64,000 nucleotides of DNA, from NCBI GenBank assembly GCA_016177845.1, contig JACOUO010000017.1, positions 124,001-188,000 of the forward strand, in the 5' to 3' direction. Below, piece after piece: positions 21,160-32,579 of this stretch. How positions within the stretch are numbered: position 1 is the first letter of the stretch; each line of letters starts with the position of its first letter. Origin of the DNA: Deltaproteobacteria bacterium (lineage in GTDB: Bacteria > Desulfobacterota > GWC2-55-46). A model generated the notes under the pieces. The model worked only from the letters and a program-made list of their open reading frames with translations, ran no database searches and was not told the DNA's origin. The position numbers and the translations under genes were made by a program.

Positions 21160-21633
21160 CTAGTCTTCTATTATCCAAAAACGTATTCCGATAAGGTTAT
21201 GCAGTCTCTGGTTATAGCCATGCTTCTCCAATTCCCCGTCCTTAACTATTATATTCTCATAATGCTGTGTATATATCTCAAGGTATTTAAGCGGCCGTAT
21301 AAAGACCCTGTAGTCTATCTCAAGCCTTTGAACAGAACCGGCAGTCCACTTATCAGTCTGCTCAGGCCAGTATCCGCCCCAATAATAATTTGGAAGCAAT
21401 TCAGCCCCTAATACGCCGAATCCTTTTTTACTCTCGAAAAACGAGAACCTGAGCCCCAGCGAAGCTTTGTACCTGTCAACCTCCCGCACTCCTACGACCT
21501 CATTGTGGGGGGGCGCGAAGGAAAGGTCAAGATAGAGCTTCTCGATTTTGGCAGAGTGGGATTCATCTGGTGTGAATACCATACAGAGGAGCACAACACT
21601 TATTATGAACATGAATCTTAAGTAGTTCATCAA
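21160..21633 (-). CDS. small exported protein, possible beta-rich envelope protein
   Basis: Signal peptide MMNYLRFMFIISVVLLCMVFTPDESHS; alternating aromatic strands. Confidence 0.45.
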   Translation of the reverse strand: MMNYLRFMFIISVVLLCMVFTPDESHSAKIEKLYLDLSFAPPHNEVVGVREVDRYKASLGLRFSFFESKKGFGVLGAELLPNYYWGGYWPEQTDKWTAGSVQRLEIDYRVFIRPLKYLEIYTQHYENIIVKDGELEKHGYNQRLHNLIGIRFWIIED

Positions 21634-22325
21634 TCGCCTTCAACTGTTTTTTTAAAACCGGATAAAAAAACAAACAGAATCATCTCAAGACTTTTATGAT
21701 TGTTTTACTGAAGTATTAAGGGAAAACCGGCGGAATGGTTTTTTAGGGGTGAATAGCGCGGGTGCTTGCCGGAATTTTATCAGGAAATAAGTTTATACCA
21801 GAAGAGACAAGTGTCAAGAGAACGGGCCGCAGAAAGATACGCCCTTGAAAAGTATAAGCCATAAGTGTTGGCAGGTTGGCCCTAATGGTCTTTGGGCCTT
21901 GGGGCTAATAATATAAACCTTTTTGCATAAACAGCCCTGAACAAGAATATCCCCCATATTCTGATAAATTAGAGATTTTCTAATCTTTCAAATAGTTGTA
22001 TAATCTTCTAAAGAAAATACCGGATTGAATTACATTGAAGCCCTCTGTTTAGAAGGACCTTTATATGGCCGTCATTCTAAAAACAAAGATAATCGCAGGC
22101 TCCTTTTTCATCCTGACCTCTTACCTCTATACCGCTTTCGAGCCGGCTCCTATGAACAATCTTACGGCACTTTTGAGGTCAATAATGACCTGATAAATGT
22201 TCCCTGCATAAAAAGAATGCGTGGCAAGTGAATAATCACAGGCATATCTACTGACGGTATCTTTAACGCAGAAGCCAAACGAGGGCACTGAGTTTTCAGG
22301 CAGATAATCTATCTAAGGGGGGCGA

Positions 22326-25268
22326 ATGAACGCTGCTTCAAAACACCCGATAGCCATGTCTTTGACGGCGGGAGCAGTCCTTGTTTCAGCCGTAGCAGTA
22401 ATATTTTTCATATTCGTGGAACACCGGTTAATAAATGTTCCGCTCCATTCCACAGTAGAGGTCTTCGGCAGTTTCGCCGCTATCACCCTCGGAATAATAA
22501 TAATCTTACAAAAGAATGCGAAGTCGATGTTTCAGAGCGTCTGGGTCTCCTGCGGGCTCCTTTCGATGGGAATACTTGATATTTTTCACGGTATGACCGC
22601 TCCCGGCAATCTGTTTGTCTGGCTCAGATCCATTGCAGCCATGGCAGGCGGCATCTTCTTCTCCCTCGTCTGGTTAGGCCAGAGAACTAAATTTAAAAAA
22701 ACTCTGGCATACGGCGCATCCGCAGCGGCCATTTTAATAGGTATATTGTCGGTTCTGTTCCAGGAGGCGTTGCCTGCAATGATAAAAGAAGGCGCCTTCA
22801 CTCAAACCGCATGGGACATGAATATAGTGGCAGGTATTCTTTATATTGCGTCCACGCCAGCTTTCCTCAAAAGCTATTTCGATAAATCGGGAAACAGGGA
22901 TGACCTCATTATCTTCTCCATAAGCCTCCTTTTCGGGTTTGCAGGACTCCTGTTCCATTTCTCAGAACCATGGAGCACTTCGTGGTGGTACTGGCACTCC
23001 CTTAGGCTTGTAGCCCTTATAACGGTCCTCGCTTATGCGCTTGTCTTCTTCAAGAATGCGGAGGACAAATACAAAACCATCATACAGACCACAATGGAGG
23101 GTTTCTGGGTTGTTGATTCCAAAGGCCATTTCCTTGACGTCAACGATTCCTATTGCAAACTGACAGGCTATACGCGTGAAGAATTGCTGAAAATGCAGAT
23201 AAGCGATATTGAAGCAAATGAGACGCCTGAGGGGACTGCTCAGCATATATTATGGACAATAGAGCATGGCGCAGACCGGTTTGAAACGAAACACAGGAGC
23301 AAGGACGGTACGATTTTAGATTTTGAGGTTAGCGCAAACTATCTCGAAGATCAGTTTTTTGTTTTTCTCAGGAACATAACAGAGCGCAAGCGGACCGAAG
23401 AAGTGCTAAAGACCCTTTCCAATGCTGTTGAACAGATTCCCGCATCGGTGCTGATTGCAGATGTGAGCGGCACCATAAAGTATGTCAATCCGCAGTTTTC
23501 TCATACCACGGGGTATTCGCGTGAGGAAATAATCAGGGAAAAAACGAGTATTTTGAAATCTGACGAACATCCGCCTGAATTTTATGAAGCAATGTGGAAT
23601 ACAATCATCTCAGGGGCTACATGGCGGGGAGACGTCTGCATCAGGAAAAAAAATGGAGAACATCTTTGGGAACTGCAATCCATCACTCCGATCAGGAACG
23701 CAAAGGATGAGATAATTAATCTTGTTTTTGTAACGATAGAGGATATTGAGCGCAGGCGGGCGGAAAAAGCGCTTATAAAAAACGAAGCTCGTTATCATAT
23801 GGTCCACTCTACCGCCTTTGACGGTATAATACTCGCAGGAAGCGACGGCAAGATAACTGAATGCAACACGAGCGCTGAAAAAATATTCGGCTATGGTAAG
23901 GGCGAGCTAGTTGGAAAAGACATCATCTGCATAATTCCTGAACACCTCCGCCAGAGGCATCTTTCAAGCTTCAGGCGTTTTATCGAGATCGGGCAAAGCA
24001 ACATCCAGAATAAAATTATCGAGATAGAAGGGCTAAGGAGCAATGGTGAAGTCTTTCCTGTGGAGCTTGTAATTACCAGTTTTGTTCTAAACGGAGAAGT
24101 GACCTTTAACGGGACCATCAGGGATATTACCGAACGCAAGCGTTTTGAAGCTGCGCTAAAGAAAAGCCAGGCGAACCTTGCCGAAGCTCAGCGCATAGCA
24201 GGGCTGGGCAATTGGGAATGGGATATCATAAATAATACCATCGCCTGGTCGGAGGAGATTTACCGGATTTTCGGAAAAAACCCTGAAGAATTTCAAGTCA
24301 CATATGAAACATTTCTGAGTACTATCCATCCTGATGACAGAGATTTTGTAATGGAATCAGTTAACGAAGCGCTGCAAGGCGCAAAGACCTATAACATAGA
24401 CCATCGTATCTTGCTTCCCGATGGGACGGAACGCATCGTCCATGAGCAGGCGGTGGTTACATTCAGCTCAGATGGCAAGCCGGCCAAGATGTTTGGAACC
24501 GTGCAGGATGTTACCGAGTATCAAAAACTGCAGGCCGAACTTCTTAAGGCACAGAAACTCGAGTCTGTAGGGGTCCTTGCAGGCGGAATAGCACATGACT
24601 TCAACAACATACTTACAGCCATTCTGGTCAATCTCTTTTTGACAAAAAAATCGTTAAGCCCGAATGATCAGGCCTATGAAAGGATAACCAACACAGAAAA
24701 GTCTTTAGAGCGGGCAAAGGAATTGACTTGCAGGCTGCTGACCTTTTCAAAAGGCGGAATGCCTGTAAAGCAGGTCACCTCTGTCGTAAACCTTATTAGG
24801 TACTTCACTGATTATGCCTTGAGCGGCTCGAATATCCGGTGTGAATATATTATCCCCGAGGACTTATGGCCTGTCGAGATTGACGAACGGCAGATAAATC
24901 AGGTGATTCGCAATTTGGTGATAAACGCGGTGCAGGCAATGCCCGATGGCGGGGCTATCGAGGTTGGATGTAAAAATATAGCCTTGGAAAATGATAACGA
25001 AGTTGCGCCCCTGAAGGCCGGGGAGTACGTTATGATTTATGTCAAAGACCATGGGTCGGGCATAAAAAAAGAGCATCTGGCTAAAATATTCGACCCTTAT
25101 TTTACAACAAAGCAGACCGGCAGCGGGCTTGGGCTCGCGGCCTCCTATTCCATAATAAAAAACCATAACGGACTGATCGCGGTAGATTCTGAAGAAGGCG
25201 CTGGAGCAACCTTTACCGTATATCTGCCTGCTCCAAACATAGTGAAAAATACGAGCTACATTGCTTAA
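22326..25268 (+). CDS. sensor histidine kinase: 7TM MASE-like sensor, multiple PAS, HisKA-like, HATPase
   Basis: N-terminal ~400 aa closely parallels the 16984 kinase; PAS repeats; [35 protein letters not shown]. Confidence 0.88.
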   Translation: MNAASKHPIAMSLTAGAVLVSAVAVIFFIFVEHRLINVPLHSTVEVFGSFAAITLGIIIILQKNAKSMFQSVWVSCGLLSMGILDIFHGMTAPGNLFVWLRSIAAMAGGIFFSLVWLGQRTKFKKTLAYGASAAAILIGILSVLFQEALPAMIKEGAFTQTAWDMNIVAGILYIASTPAFLKSYFDKSGNRDDLIIFSISLLFGFAGLLFHFSEPWSTSWWYWHSLRLVALITVLAYALVFFKNAEDKYKTIIQTTMEGFWVVDSKGHFLDVNDSYCKLTGYTREELLKMQISDIEANETPEGTAQHILWTIEHGADRFETKHRSKDGTILDFEVSANYLEDQFFVFLRNITERKRTEEVLKTLSNAVEQIPASVLIADVSGTIKYVNPQFSHTTGYSREEIIREKTSILKSDEHPPEFYEAMWNTIISGATWRGDVCIRKKNGEHLWELQSITPIRNAKDEIINLVFVTIEDIERRRAEKALIKNEARYHMVHSTAFDGIILAGSDGKITECNTSAEKIFGYGKGELVGKDIICIIPEHLRQRHLSSFRRFIEIGQSNIQNKIIEIEGLRSNGEVFPVELVITSFVLNGEVTFNGTIRDITERKRFEAALKKSQANLAEAQRIAGLGNWEWDIINNTIAWSEEIYRIFGKNPEEFQVTYETFLSTIHPDDRDFVMESVNEALQGAKTYNIDHRILLPDGTERIVHEQAVVTFSSDGKPAKMFGTVQDVTEYQKLQAELLKAQKLESVGVLAGGIAHDFNNILTAILVNLFLTKKSLSPNDQAYERITNTEKSLERAKELTCRLLTFSKGGMPVKQVTSVVNLIRYFTDYALSGSNIRCEYIIPEDLWPVEIDERQINQVIRNLVINAVQAMPDGGAIEVGCKNIALENDNEVAPLKAGEYVMIYVKDHGSGIKKEHLAKIFDPYFTTKQTGSGLGLAASYSIIKNHNGLIAVDSEEGAGATFTVYLPAPNIVKNTSYIA

Positions 25269-25394
25269 AAAATATTCTCATTTGAAGTTGAAATAAGAAA
25301 TATGGATATGAATCCGCTTAAGTTTTTGAGTATTTTAACTCAATCGCAAATATCGTTTGAGGGAATCTTATCCGCTGAGGCACGGGCTTCAATC

Positions 25395-27128
25395 TCACGG
25401 CAGTTTTGGGACGGGGAGAGCGCCTCTTGTAGACTTGGTGAGAAGCTCTTTGCACTTCATAAAACGCTCATCAATCAAGCCGTTCACATCTACAAGCCCT
25501 TCGAAGTTTCTGTTCAGCTCCTTAATCGGCCTGTCAGTCTTCTCGGCGACATCGGCTTTTATGCTCCTCTCGAAGGCAAGCATCTGATTCCTCAAAATTC
25601 CTCCCACGGCATTGCTTAGCACTCTATCGAGGTCTGAGTCGAGCCTCAGTTTGTAGTCCTTGATGTTTCCCTTCACGCCTGCGTCAAAGTTGAAGGCCTT
25701 CACACCTGATAGCGCGGAGGACATTGTTTCGAGGATAGCGTTCTTCTCGCCCTTGATTGCGGTATCTATCAATGCAGACCTTACTGTCGAGCCGATATTC
25801 GCGTCTATCGAATCGCCCTTCAGCTCCGCTTTAAGGTGAAAATCCGTTAATGCCTCTTTTATCGCCATCAGCATGTATTTATTGTCCGTTAGTTTAAAGT
25901 CATGGAGCCTGTAGCCTTTGAGCGTGAAATTTATGATGTCCCTGGGATTATACGGTGTGACCCTGTTTATCTCGCCTTCGAGGAGCGCGGAGGTAAGTCC
26001 CTTGAGCTTTTCGCCCGAAAGCCTTATCTTCATTGGGGCTCCTAATATATCCTGGTCCCCTGTTATATTTGTTATAAGGCCAGCTATGTCGCCCGCCGGG
26101 ATGTTTACAGAAACTGACGCTTTTCTGATGAGAAAATCGGGTAAAGGCCTATATTCTTTGAACTGGACATCAACGCCCTTTCCTCTTAGAGGTTTTTGAA
26201 TCTCGGCCCCGTTTGCCTTGCCTTCAGGCGAGACTATCTGGTTGACTTTTCCCCTCCATCTCAGCCCGTTATCAACCCACTCGCGAACCTTGCCGCCGAT
26301 AAAAAGACTGCTCAAGTTCGTAAGCCTATCCGGGGAGAAGGAATACTTATTTACGATTTTTTCAGCGTCTTTTCCTGGCGATGATGTTGCCTCTTCCATC
26401 CTTTTGCGGTAATTAGTCACATTGATGTTCATCTCGTCTCTCAAAGCGGCTATTCGTTTTAGCTGGTCCTGTATCTCGTTTTTAATGGCGAGCAGCTCTC
26501 CCGCCCTGCCTATGCCACCGAGGCCGCGGGCTGAGCGTTTGAGGCTCTCGATGCGGTCTTCGTATTCCTTTATCTTCTTCTCATCGGGAAGCGCTGAAAG
26601 CTGCTTTTCGAATCTGACCTTATCGGCCTCTATCTTTGTTGTCAGGTCCTCTATCTGCTTTATCGATCCGATATCTTCCTTTTTAAGGACCTCTTTTACA
26701 TCCGGAAGTTCAAAGGTAAGGAGTTTCAACGCATCCACTTCAGGACTTTCGGCCTTTTTTTGCCGGCCTACCGCCCCGGAGGCCTTGCGTTGAGTATTTA
26801 GCTTTACGCCGTCAACAGCCATTTCTTCTATTATGTATTTCTTCCTGATGAGGTTTGCGCCGTCGATGGTGAAAGAGATGCGTGCAACCTCGAAGGCGTT
26901 TTTCATCGGTTCAGCGGGGTTTGTGACCTGAACCCCAGAAAGCGTCAGCCCAAGAGGAAATAGTGAAAGGTCGGCATTATCAAGCTCTACCTTTGCGCCA
27001 ACAAGCGAGGTGCCGGTTTTTTCTATACGCCGCTCTATGAGGATATCTATAAGGAAATGCCAGAATACAAGCAGGATGGCAGAGATTATGAAAAAAGCTA
27101 TGAGCCCGTTCCAGCGGATCCATTTCAT
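25395..27128 (-). CDS. TIGR03545-like family protein (AsmA-like envelope protein, two-gene pair)
   Basis: N-terminal TM MKWIRWNGLIAFFIISAILL, VELDNADLSLFPLGLTLSGVQVTNPAEPMKNAFEV; adjacent to TIGR03546-like gene. Family named from memory. Confidence 0.6.
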   Translation of the reverse strand: MKWIRWNGLIAFFIISAILLVFWHFLIDILIERRIEKTGTSLVGAKVELDNADLSLFPLGLTLSGVQVTNPAEPMKNAFEVARISFTIDGANLIRKKYIIEEMAVDGVKLNTQRKASGAVGRQKKAESPEVDALKLLTFELPDVKEVLKKEDIGSIKQIEDLTTKIEADKVRFEKQLSALPDEKKIKEYEDRIESLKRSARGLGGIGRAGELLAIKNEIQDQLKRIAALRDEMNINVTNYRKRMEEATSSPGKDAEKIVNKYSFSPDRLTNLSSLFIGGKVREWVDNGLRWRGKVNQIVSPEGKANGAEIQKPLRGKGVDVQFKEYRPLPDFLIRKASVSVNIPAGDIAGLITNITGDQDILGAPMKIRLSGEKLKGLTSALLEGEINRVTPYNPRDIINFTLKGYRLHDFKLTDNKYMLMAIKEALTDFHLKAELKGDSIDANIGSTVRSALIDTAIKGEKNAILETMSSALSGVKAFNFDAGVKGNIKDYKLRLDSDLDRVLSNAVGGILRNQMLAFERSIKADVAEKTDRPIKELNRNFEGLVDVNGLIDERFMKCKELLTKSTRGALPVPKLP

Positions 27129-27646
27129 AGCCTGCTCCTTAACTTGCTGAGGGTCATATAATACTCGTAGAACTTGCTCGCCATAATGGCCTGCATCAAA
27201 GGCGTCTTTGCGATCCAGGACAATACATGTTCGCGGTACTTTCTTATGCCGAGGTTAAGGGTCAAAAGTAATGGGATGAAGAGGACGAGAGAGAAAAGAA
27301 TGCTCCCCATGACAATCGAGTTATAAAAGTTAGAGAGCCTGAAAATTGTAATATTATAAAGCGAGGTCCATAGGCCCCTGAGCCCTTCAAATGCAAGCAC
27401 CTTTACGCCGATGAAATGGAAAAGCGGGTCAAGGGCGTATGCGAGGGTGGTGAAAAACGCAAGCCCAAGTATGAATGAAGAGAGGTTCACCCTCAGGACG
27501 AGGACGAGAAAAAAGACAAGGATATTGTGCAGGCTTAATAATGGCGTAAGCCCGGCCACCATCGAGAGGCACACGGCAAGGCTTATCTGTGCTGGCGCTG
27601 TTTCGGAATTCAAGACGACCAGGACCTTTGCCAACGTCCTTATCAT
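27125..27646 (-). CDS. TIGR03546-like (DUF2062-related) membrane protein
   Basis: ETAPAQISLAVCLSMVAGLTPLLSLHNILVFFLVLVLRVN; start of downstream gene overlaps its stop. Confidence 0.6.
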   Translation of the reverse strand: MIRTLAKVLVVLNSETAPAQISLAVCLSMVAGLTPLLSLHNILVFFLVLVLRVNLSSFILGLAFFTTLAYALDPLFHFIGVKVLAFEGLRGLWTSLYNITIFRLSNFYNSIVMGSILFSLVLFIPLLLTLNLGIRKYREHVLSWIAKTPLMQAIMASKFYEYYMTLSKLRSRL

Positions 27647-28181
27647 AAAAACCTCCTATAAAGATTATAGCAGAGGAAATCGAGGTGGATGCGATTGGTT
27701 ATTTAAGCCTTGACCTGCCCCCCCTTGTGGGTGTCCCCCCCTAAAAAACTGGTCGGGCATTAGAGCTTTTTTGAGAGAACCTCAGGGATATGGAAGGGGA
27801 GAGATTTTGTAAAAAGAGAAATGCGGCAAACCAGAATTCAAACTTGATTTCGTTATCCATCTCACCGTTTTTTTCTTTTTTTGTTTTTTAAGAGATTTTT
27901 AAGTTATCCATGACTGTTAGATATGAATCAACTTCGGATTTCGTTCAATATAATAATCTTTAAATTATTTATTTAGTTGCTTGCCGCTAAATGTTCGGTG
28001 ATGTTTCACGAATCAAAGATTAATGATTGATATTTTTCCCTTTTTATGTTAAAAATATCAATATTTTATAATGGTTTTTTTGAGTTAAGAAGGTATCGCG
28101 TTAGTGACTTAAGCGTTTTAATGGCGGCATGTTTGCTGGGTCCTCGTAGTTTTATTATTATTCTCCAGAGATAATGAATAT

Positions 28182-30614
28182 ATGAAAACTTGGAATAACC
28201 AATCTAAATTTAATGCCCTTCAAAAACGGGTAGAAGAGCTTGAAAAACAGGTTCAGGAGCGTGATCAGCTTCTGGAGCATTTCTGTTTCCTGGCAGAGAA
28301 CTCAGCTGATTTTGTCTGGGAGGTCAACGAGGACTCTGTATATACGCATGTCAGCCCCAAAATCACTCAGTTACTCGGTTATGAAGCGCAAGAGGTAATC
28401 GGCAAAAGAAATTTTGAACTGATGCCGCCTGAAGAGAGTGAACGAGCGGCACGCGTATTTTCTGAAATGGCTTCTAACCGCAAGCCGTTCCATCTTCCGG
28501 AAAACAGGAACATCCATAAAGATGGGCGGATAATCCATATTGATACGAGTGCTGTGCCGGTCTTTGATGTAAATGGCGAGTTTCGCGGATACCGCGGCAC
28601 CGGCAGGGAAATTAAGAAAGATAACAGGGCGGATGAATTGCTCCGCTACATTGTAAACGGTACATCCTCAGTCGTGGGACAGGAATTCTTTCGTTCACTG
28701 GTTAAGCATCTCGCGTCCGCGCTGAATATGGATTTTATACTGCTTGGAGAGCTGCTTGAGGGCAGGCGGGACAGAATAAGAACTACTGCCGTATGGGCTT
28801 GCAATGATTACGCCCCGAATTTCGAGTACGACCTTGCCGATACTCCGTGCGCTAATGTTGTGGGATTGGAAATGTGCGTTTATTCCAAAGGCGTGCAGGA
28901 GCTTTTCCCAAAAGACCATTTGCTTATCGAAATGGGTATCGAGAGCTATATCGGGGTACCGCTTTTCGCTTCAGATGGCAGCGCCATGGGTATTCTTGTG
29001 GGAATACATTCCAAACCCATGAATGCTATTTCCCTTGCTGAGTCGATATTAAGCATCTTCGCTGCGCGTGCCGCGGCTGAGCTTGAGAGAAGAAAAAAAG
29101 ACGAAGAGATGAAGCTCTACAGTGAGTTGGTGGCGCACATGGCTGAAGGGGCGACTCTTATCAGGGCAAGCGACAGCAGGATAATATATACCAATCAGCA
29201 GTTTGACCAGTTGTTCGGATATGAAAAAGACGAACTGCTGGAAAGACCAGCAGAGATACTGAGCGCTCCAATTCCGGAAAAGGGCTCTTCTGAGGTTTAC
29301 GCAAATCTAATCGAGGCTGTTAAAAAATCCAGAATATGGAATGGTGAAGTTTTAAACGTTAAAAAAAATGGAAAGATCTTTTGCTCTTATACCAGTGCCT
29401 CGATGTTCGAGTCGTCCCGGTATGGGGCGGTACTGTTGTGCCTCCATCGCGATATAACCGAACGCAAGCATCTGGAAAAGGAGACATTGAAGGTACAGAA
29501 GCTCGAGTCCGTTGGTTTACTCGCCGGGGGTATTGCGCATGATTTTAATAACCTGTTAACCGGCATACTGGGCAATATCTCCCTGATAAAATACACCTCA
29601 GAAAAAGACGAGTTCATTTTTCAAAGAATTGAGCGGCTTGAGAAGGCAGCCCTGCAGGCCAGTAATCTTACAAAACAGCTCCTTACCTTCGCCAAAGGCG
29701 GAGACCCTGTTAAGGAGGTAGTTTCATTGGGAGAGCTGTTGACTGATACGGCATCCTTTGCTATCCGGGACTCAAATGTAAAATGCTCTTTTTCAATAGC
29801 GCAAGATCTGCGGCATGTAATTGCGGATCCCTGGCAAATCACTCATGTAATAAATAATCTTACCGTGAATGCGGTACAGGCAATGCCAAATGGCGGGGAA
29901 ATCCAACTGAGGGCAGAGAATATTACAGTCAAAGAAACAAGCAATCTGCCGTTGAAAAGCGGTGAATACGTAAAAATTTCAATAGAGGACAGCGGGATTG
30001 GAATCAGTGAGGAGAACCTGCAAAAGGTATTCGATCCGTATTTCACTACCAAACAAACAGGCAGCGGATTGGGATTGGCTGTATCTTATTCTATAATCAA
30101 AAACCATGACGGATACATAGGCGTCAGTTCATTGGTTGAAAAGGGTACTTCTTTTCAGATTTACCTTCCGACTTCAGATATAAAAACTGCGCCCAATACA
30201 GGTGAAGATATTACGGTAAAAGGAAAAGGCAGGATACTGATTATGGATGATGAGGAGCTGGTAAGGGATATTGCCTTGGAAGCGCTCACTTATCTCGGTT
30301 ATGATGTCCAAACCTCAAAAGAAGGCCGTCAGGCTGTAAACATGTATAAAGAAGCCATAGACAAAGGAATTCCCTTCAGTGCGGTTATAATGGACCTGAC
30401 CATTCCCGGTGGAATGGGGGGACGGGAAGCAATAATTGAACTCCTTAAATTCGACCCTAATGCCAGAGTAATTGTATCAAGCGGTTATTCAAAGGATGCG
30501 ATTTTACAGGATTACAGGAAATACGGATTCCGCGGTTTTGTAGCCAAACCATACAATATCGCCGCCTTGAGCAAGGCAGTCGACCAGGTTATAAATGATG
30601 ACCATTCTAAATGA
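28182..30614 (+). CDS. hybrid histidine kinase: PAS, GAF, PAS, HisKA, HATPase, REC
   Basis: [49 protein letters not shown]...MDLTIPGGMGG. Confidence 0.88.
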   Translation: MKTWNNQSKFNALQKRVEELEKQVQERDQLLEHFCFLAENSADFVWEVNEDSVYTHVSPKITQLLGYEAQEVIGKRNFELMPPEESERAARVFSEMASNRKPFHLPENRNIHKDGRIIHIDTSAVPVFDVNGEFRGYRGTGREIKKDNRADELLRYIVNGTSSVVGQEFFRSLVKHLASALNMDFILLGELLEGRRDRIRTTAVWACNDYAPNFEYDLADTPCANVVGLEMCVYSKGVQELFPKDHLLIEMGIESYIGVPLFASDGSAMGILVGIHSKPMNAISLAESILSIFAARAAAELERRKKDEEMKLYSELVAHMAEGATLIRASDSRIIYTNQQFDQLFGYEKDELLERPAEILSAPIPEKGSSEVYANLIEAVKKSRIWNGEVLNVKKNGKIFCSYTSASMFESSRYGAVLLCLHRDITERKHLEKETLKVQKLESVGLLAGGIAHDFNNLLTGILGNISLIKYTSEKDEFIFQRIERLEKAALQASNLTKQLLTFAKGGDPVKEVVSLGELLTDTASFAIRDSNVKCSFSIAQDLRHVIADPWQITHVINNLTVNAVQAMPNGGEIQLRAENITVKETSNLPLKSGEYVKISIEDSGIGISEENLQKVFDPYFTTKQTGSGLGLAVSYSIIKNHDGYIGVSSLVEKGTSFQIYLPTSDIKTAPNTGEDITVKGKGRILIMDDEELVRDIALEALTYLGYDVQTSKEGRQAVNMYKEAIDKGIPFSAVIMDLTIPGGMGGREAIIELLKFDPNARVIVSSGYSKDAILQDYRKYGFRGFVAKPYNIAALSKAVDQVINDDHSK

Positions 30615-30797
30615 GAAAAAACAGTTGTCTGAGGTTTTTTTCAAGTCGGATTTTTTAAATTCAGGAATAATCCATACAAAATCCTTCATAAACAGCTTTA
30701 AATCAGTAGTCCTTTCATTATGCTTCTTTCATAAAAGGCATTGTTAAGCTTTTTGCCTTGATAAAGTTCTGTTTACCATATCAGCAAGGAGCTGCTT

Positions 30798-32579
30798 GTG
30801 ACCAACTTGCGTGCGAAAACAAAAGAAGAGCTTCTTTTGGAAGTGGCTGAGCTCCGGCAAAAGCTGGACTCAGAGATGCTTGAGCGTAAAAAGACAGAGG
30901 CCGAGCATGAGCTGAATGCCGGGAGATTGAACGCTCTCGTAAAGCTTAATCAAATGGAAGATGCGCCGCTTGCCGAGATAGCGGATTTTGTGCTGGAACA
31001 AGGCGTAAGGCTCACGAAGAGCAATCTCGGCTTCATCTCCTTCGTAAGCATGGATGAGACTGTAATAACTATCCACGCATGGTCAAAAACGGCTATGGAG
31101 CAATGCAGATTAGTAGACAAGCCTATTATTTATGAAGTTGAAAAAACAGGCCTCTGGGGTGAACCGATAAGGCAAAGAAGAGTAATAATCGTGAACGACT
31201 ATAGCGCCCCGAATCAACTCAAAAGGAGCTATCCAGAGGGGCATGTGCCTGTCACCCGTTTCATGGGCGTTCCCTTGTTTGACGGGAAGAAGATCGTAGC
31301 CCTTGCCGGGCTGAGCAATAAGGAGACGGAATACAACGAAACCGATGCCCTGCAGATAAGGCTCCTTATGGAAGGCATGTGGAGGCTTACCCAAAAGGTC
31401 GAGATAACAAAAGAAAAAGAAAACCTTCAAAAACAGCTCTTCCAGTCGCAGAAAATGGAAGCTCTTGGCGAGCTTGCCGGCGGCATTGCCCATGACTTCA
31501 ATAATATAATCACGGTTATCAAGGTGCTGAGCGGCATGGCATTAAGCCAGACCCCTGAGGAGAATCAGTCGCACGACCTGCTCAAAAAAATAAACGAAGC
31601 GGCGAGAAGGGCTGAGAGCATCACCAGGCAGCTTCTCATATTAAGCAGGAGAAACCCTCCGGATTTCAAGCCGCTGGGCATCAATGAGGTAGTAAAAGAT
31701 CTGACAGGCATGCTCGTCCATCTTCTAAGGAAAAATATTACGCTGAATGCGGAACTTGATAAAAACCTCCGGGAGGTAATAGCCGATAAGGGCAACATTC
31801 AGCAGTTGGTCTTAAACCTTATCATGAACGCAAGGGATGCCATCTACCGTAAAGGAGAGATAACGATTAGGACGGAAAACTTTGAACTTGATGCGGGGAG
31901 TGCGCAGGACTCTTCGTATTCCGGGAAGTTCATCTGCCTTACTGTCGAGGATACGGGAAAGGGGATGGAAAGAGAAGTCATGGACCATATCTTCGAGCCT
32001 CTCTTTACTACAAAGGGAATAGGCAAGGGCACTGGATTGGGTCTTGTAGTCGTTGACAATATAGTAAAGCAGCATAATGGATGGATTACTGTTTCAAGCG
32101 ATCTCGGGAAAGGTTCTTCGTTCAAGATCTATTTCCCCGCTGTTCCTCAAGAGGCGGCACAGGCAACGGAGAAAAAGAAGCCAAGCGACCTGCAAGGCCG
32201 CGGAAAAAGGGTCCTTTATGTCGAAGATGAGAAAATGCTTAGGAAATCCGTCGCAATGCTGCTCTCAAAACACGGCTACTCTGTTTACGAAGCTTCCAAT
32301 GTGAAAGACGCGGAAGAAATCTTTGAGAGGGAAAATGGCAGGTTTGACCTTTTATTTACTGATACGGTACTTACAGATGAGAATGGAATAGTCCTGATTG
32401 AAAGGCTCAGGGCAAAAAACAAGGAGTTGCGCGTTCTGCTTACCAGCGGGTATCTTGACATAGATTGCCACTGGCCGGAAATAAAGTCAAAGGGCTATGG
32501 CTTCCTCCAAAAGCCGTATGAGCCTGTTACGCTCCTTCATACTTTTCGTGAGGTCTGTACTGAGGTGAAATTATTGTAA
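30798..32579 (+). CDS. hybrid histidine kinase: GAF, HisKA, HATPase, REC
   Basis: [51 protein letters not shown]...[11 protein letters not shown]. Confidence 0.87.
   Translation: MTNLRAKTKEELLLEVAELRQKLDSEMLERKKTEAEHELNAGRLNALVKLNQMEDAPLAEIADFVLEQGVRLTKSNLGFISFVSMDETVITIHAWSKTAMEQCRLVDKPIIYEVEKTGLWGEPIRQRRVIIVNDYSAPNQLKRSYPEGHVPVTRFMGVPLFDGKKIVALAGLSNKETEYNETDALQIRLLMEGMWRLTQKVEITKEKENLQKQLFQSQKMEALGELAGGIAHDFNNIITVIKVLSGMALSQTPEENQSHDLLKKINEAARRAESITRQLLILSRRNPPDFKPLGINEVVKDLTGMLVHLLRKNITLNAELDKNLREVIADKGNIQQLVLNLIMNARDAIYRKGEITIRTENFELDAGSAQDSSYSGKFICLTVEDTGKGMEREVMDHIFEPLFTTKGIGKGTGLGLVVVDNIVKQHNGWITVSSDLGKGSSFKIYFPAVPQEAAQATEKKKPSDLQGRGKRVLYVEDEKMLRKSVAMLLSKHGYSVYEASNVKDAEEIFERENGRFDLLFTDTVLTDENGIVLIERLRAKNKELRVLLTSGYLDIDCHWPEIKSKGYGFLQKPYEPVTLLHTFREVCTEVKLL

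Noticed and set aside
22025-22231. 68-aa ORF upstream of the second MASE kinase
   Set aside because: Lies in the duplicated upstream block, whose first copy does not preserve an equivalent reading frame; likely spurious or a remnant.
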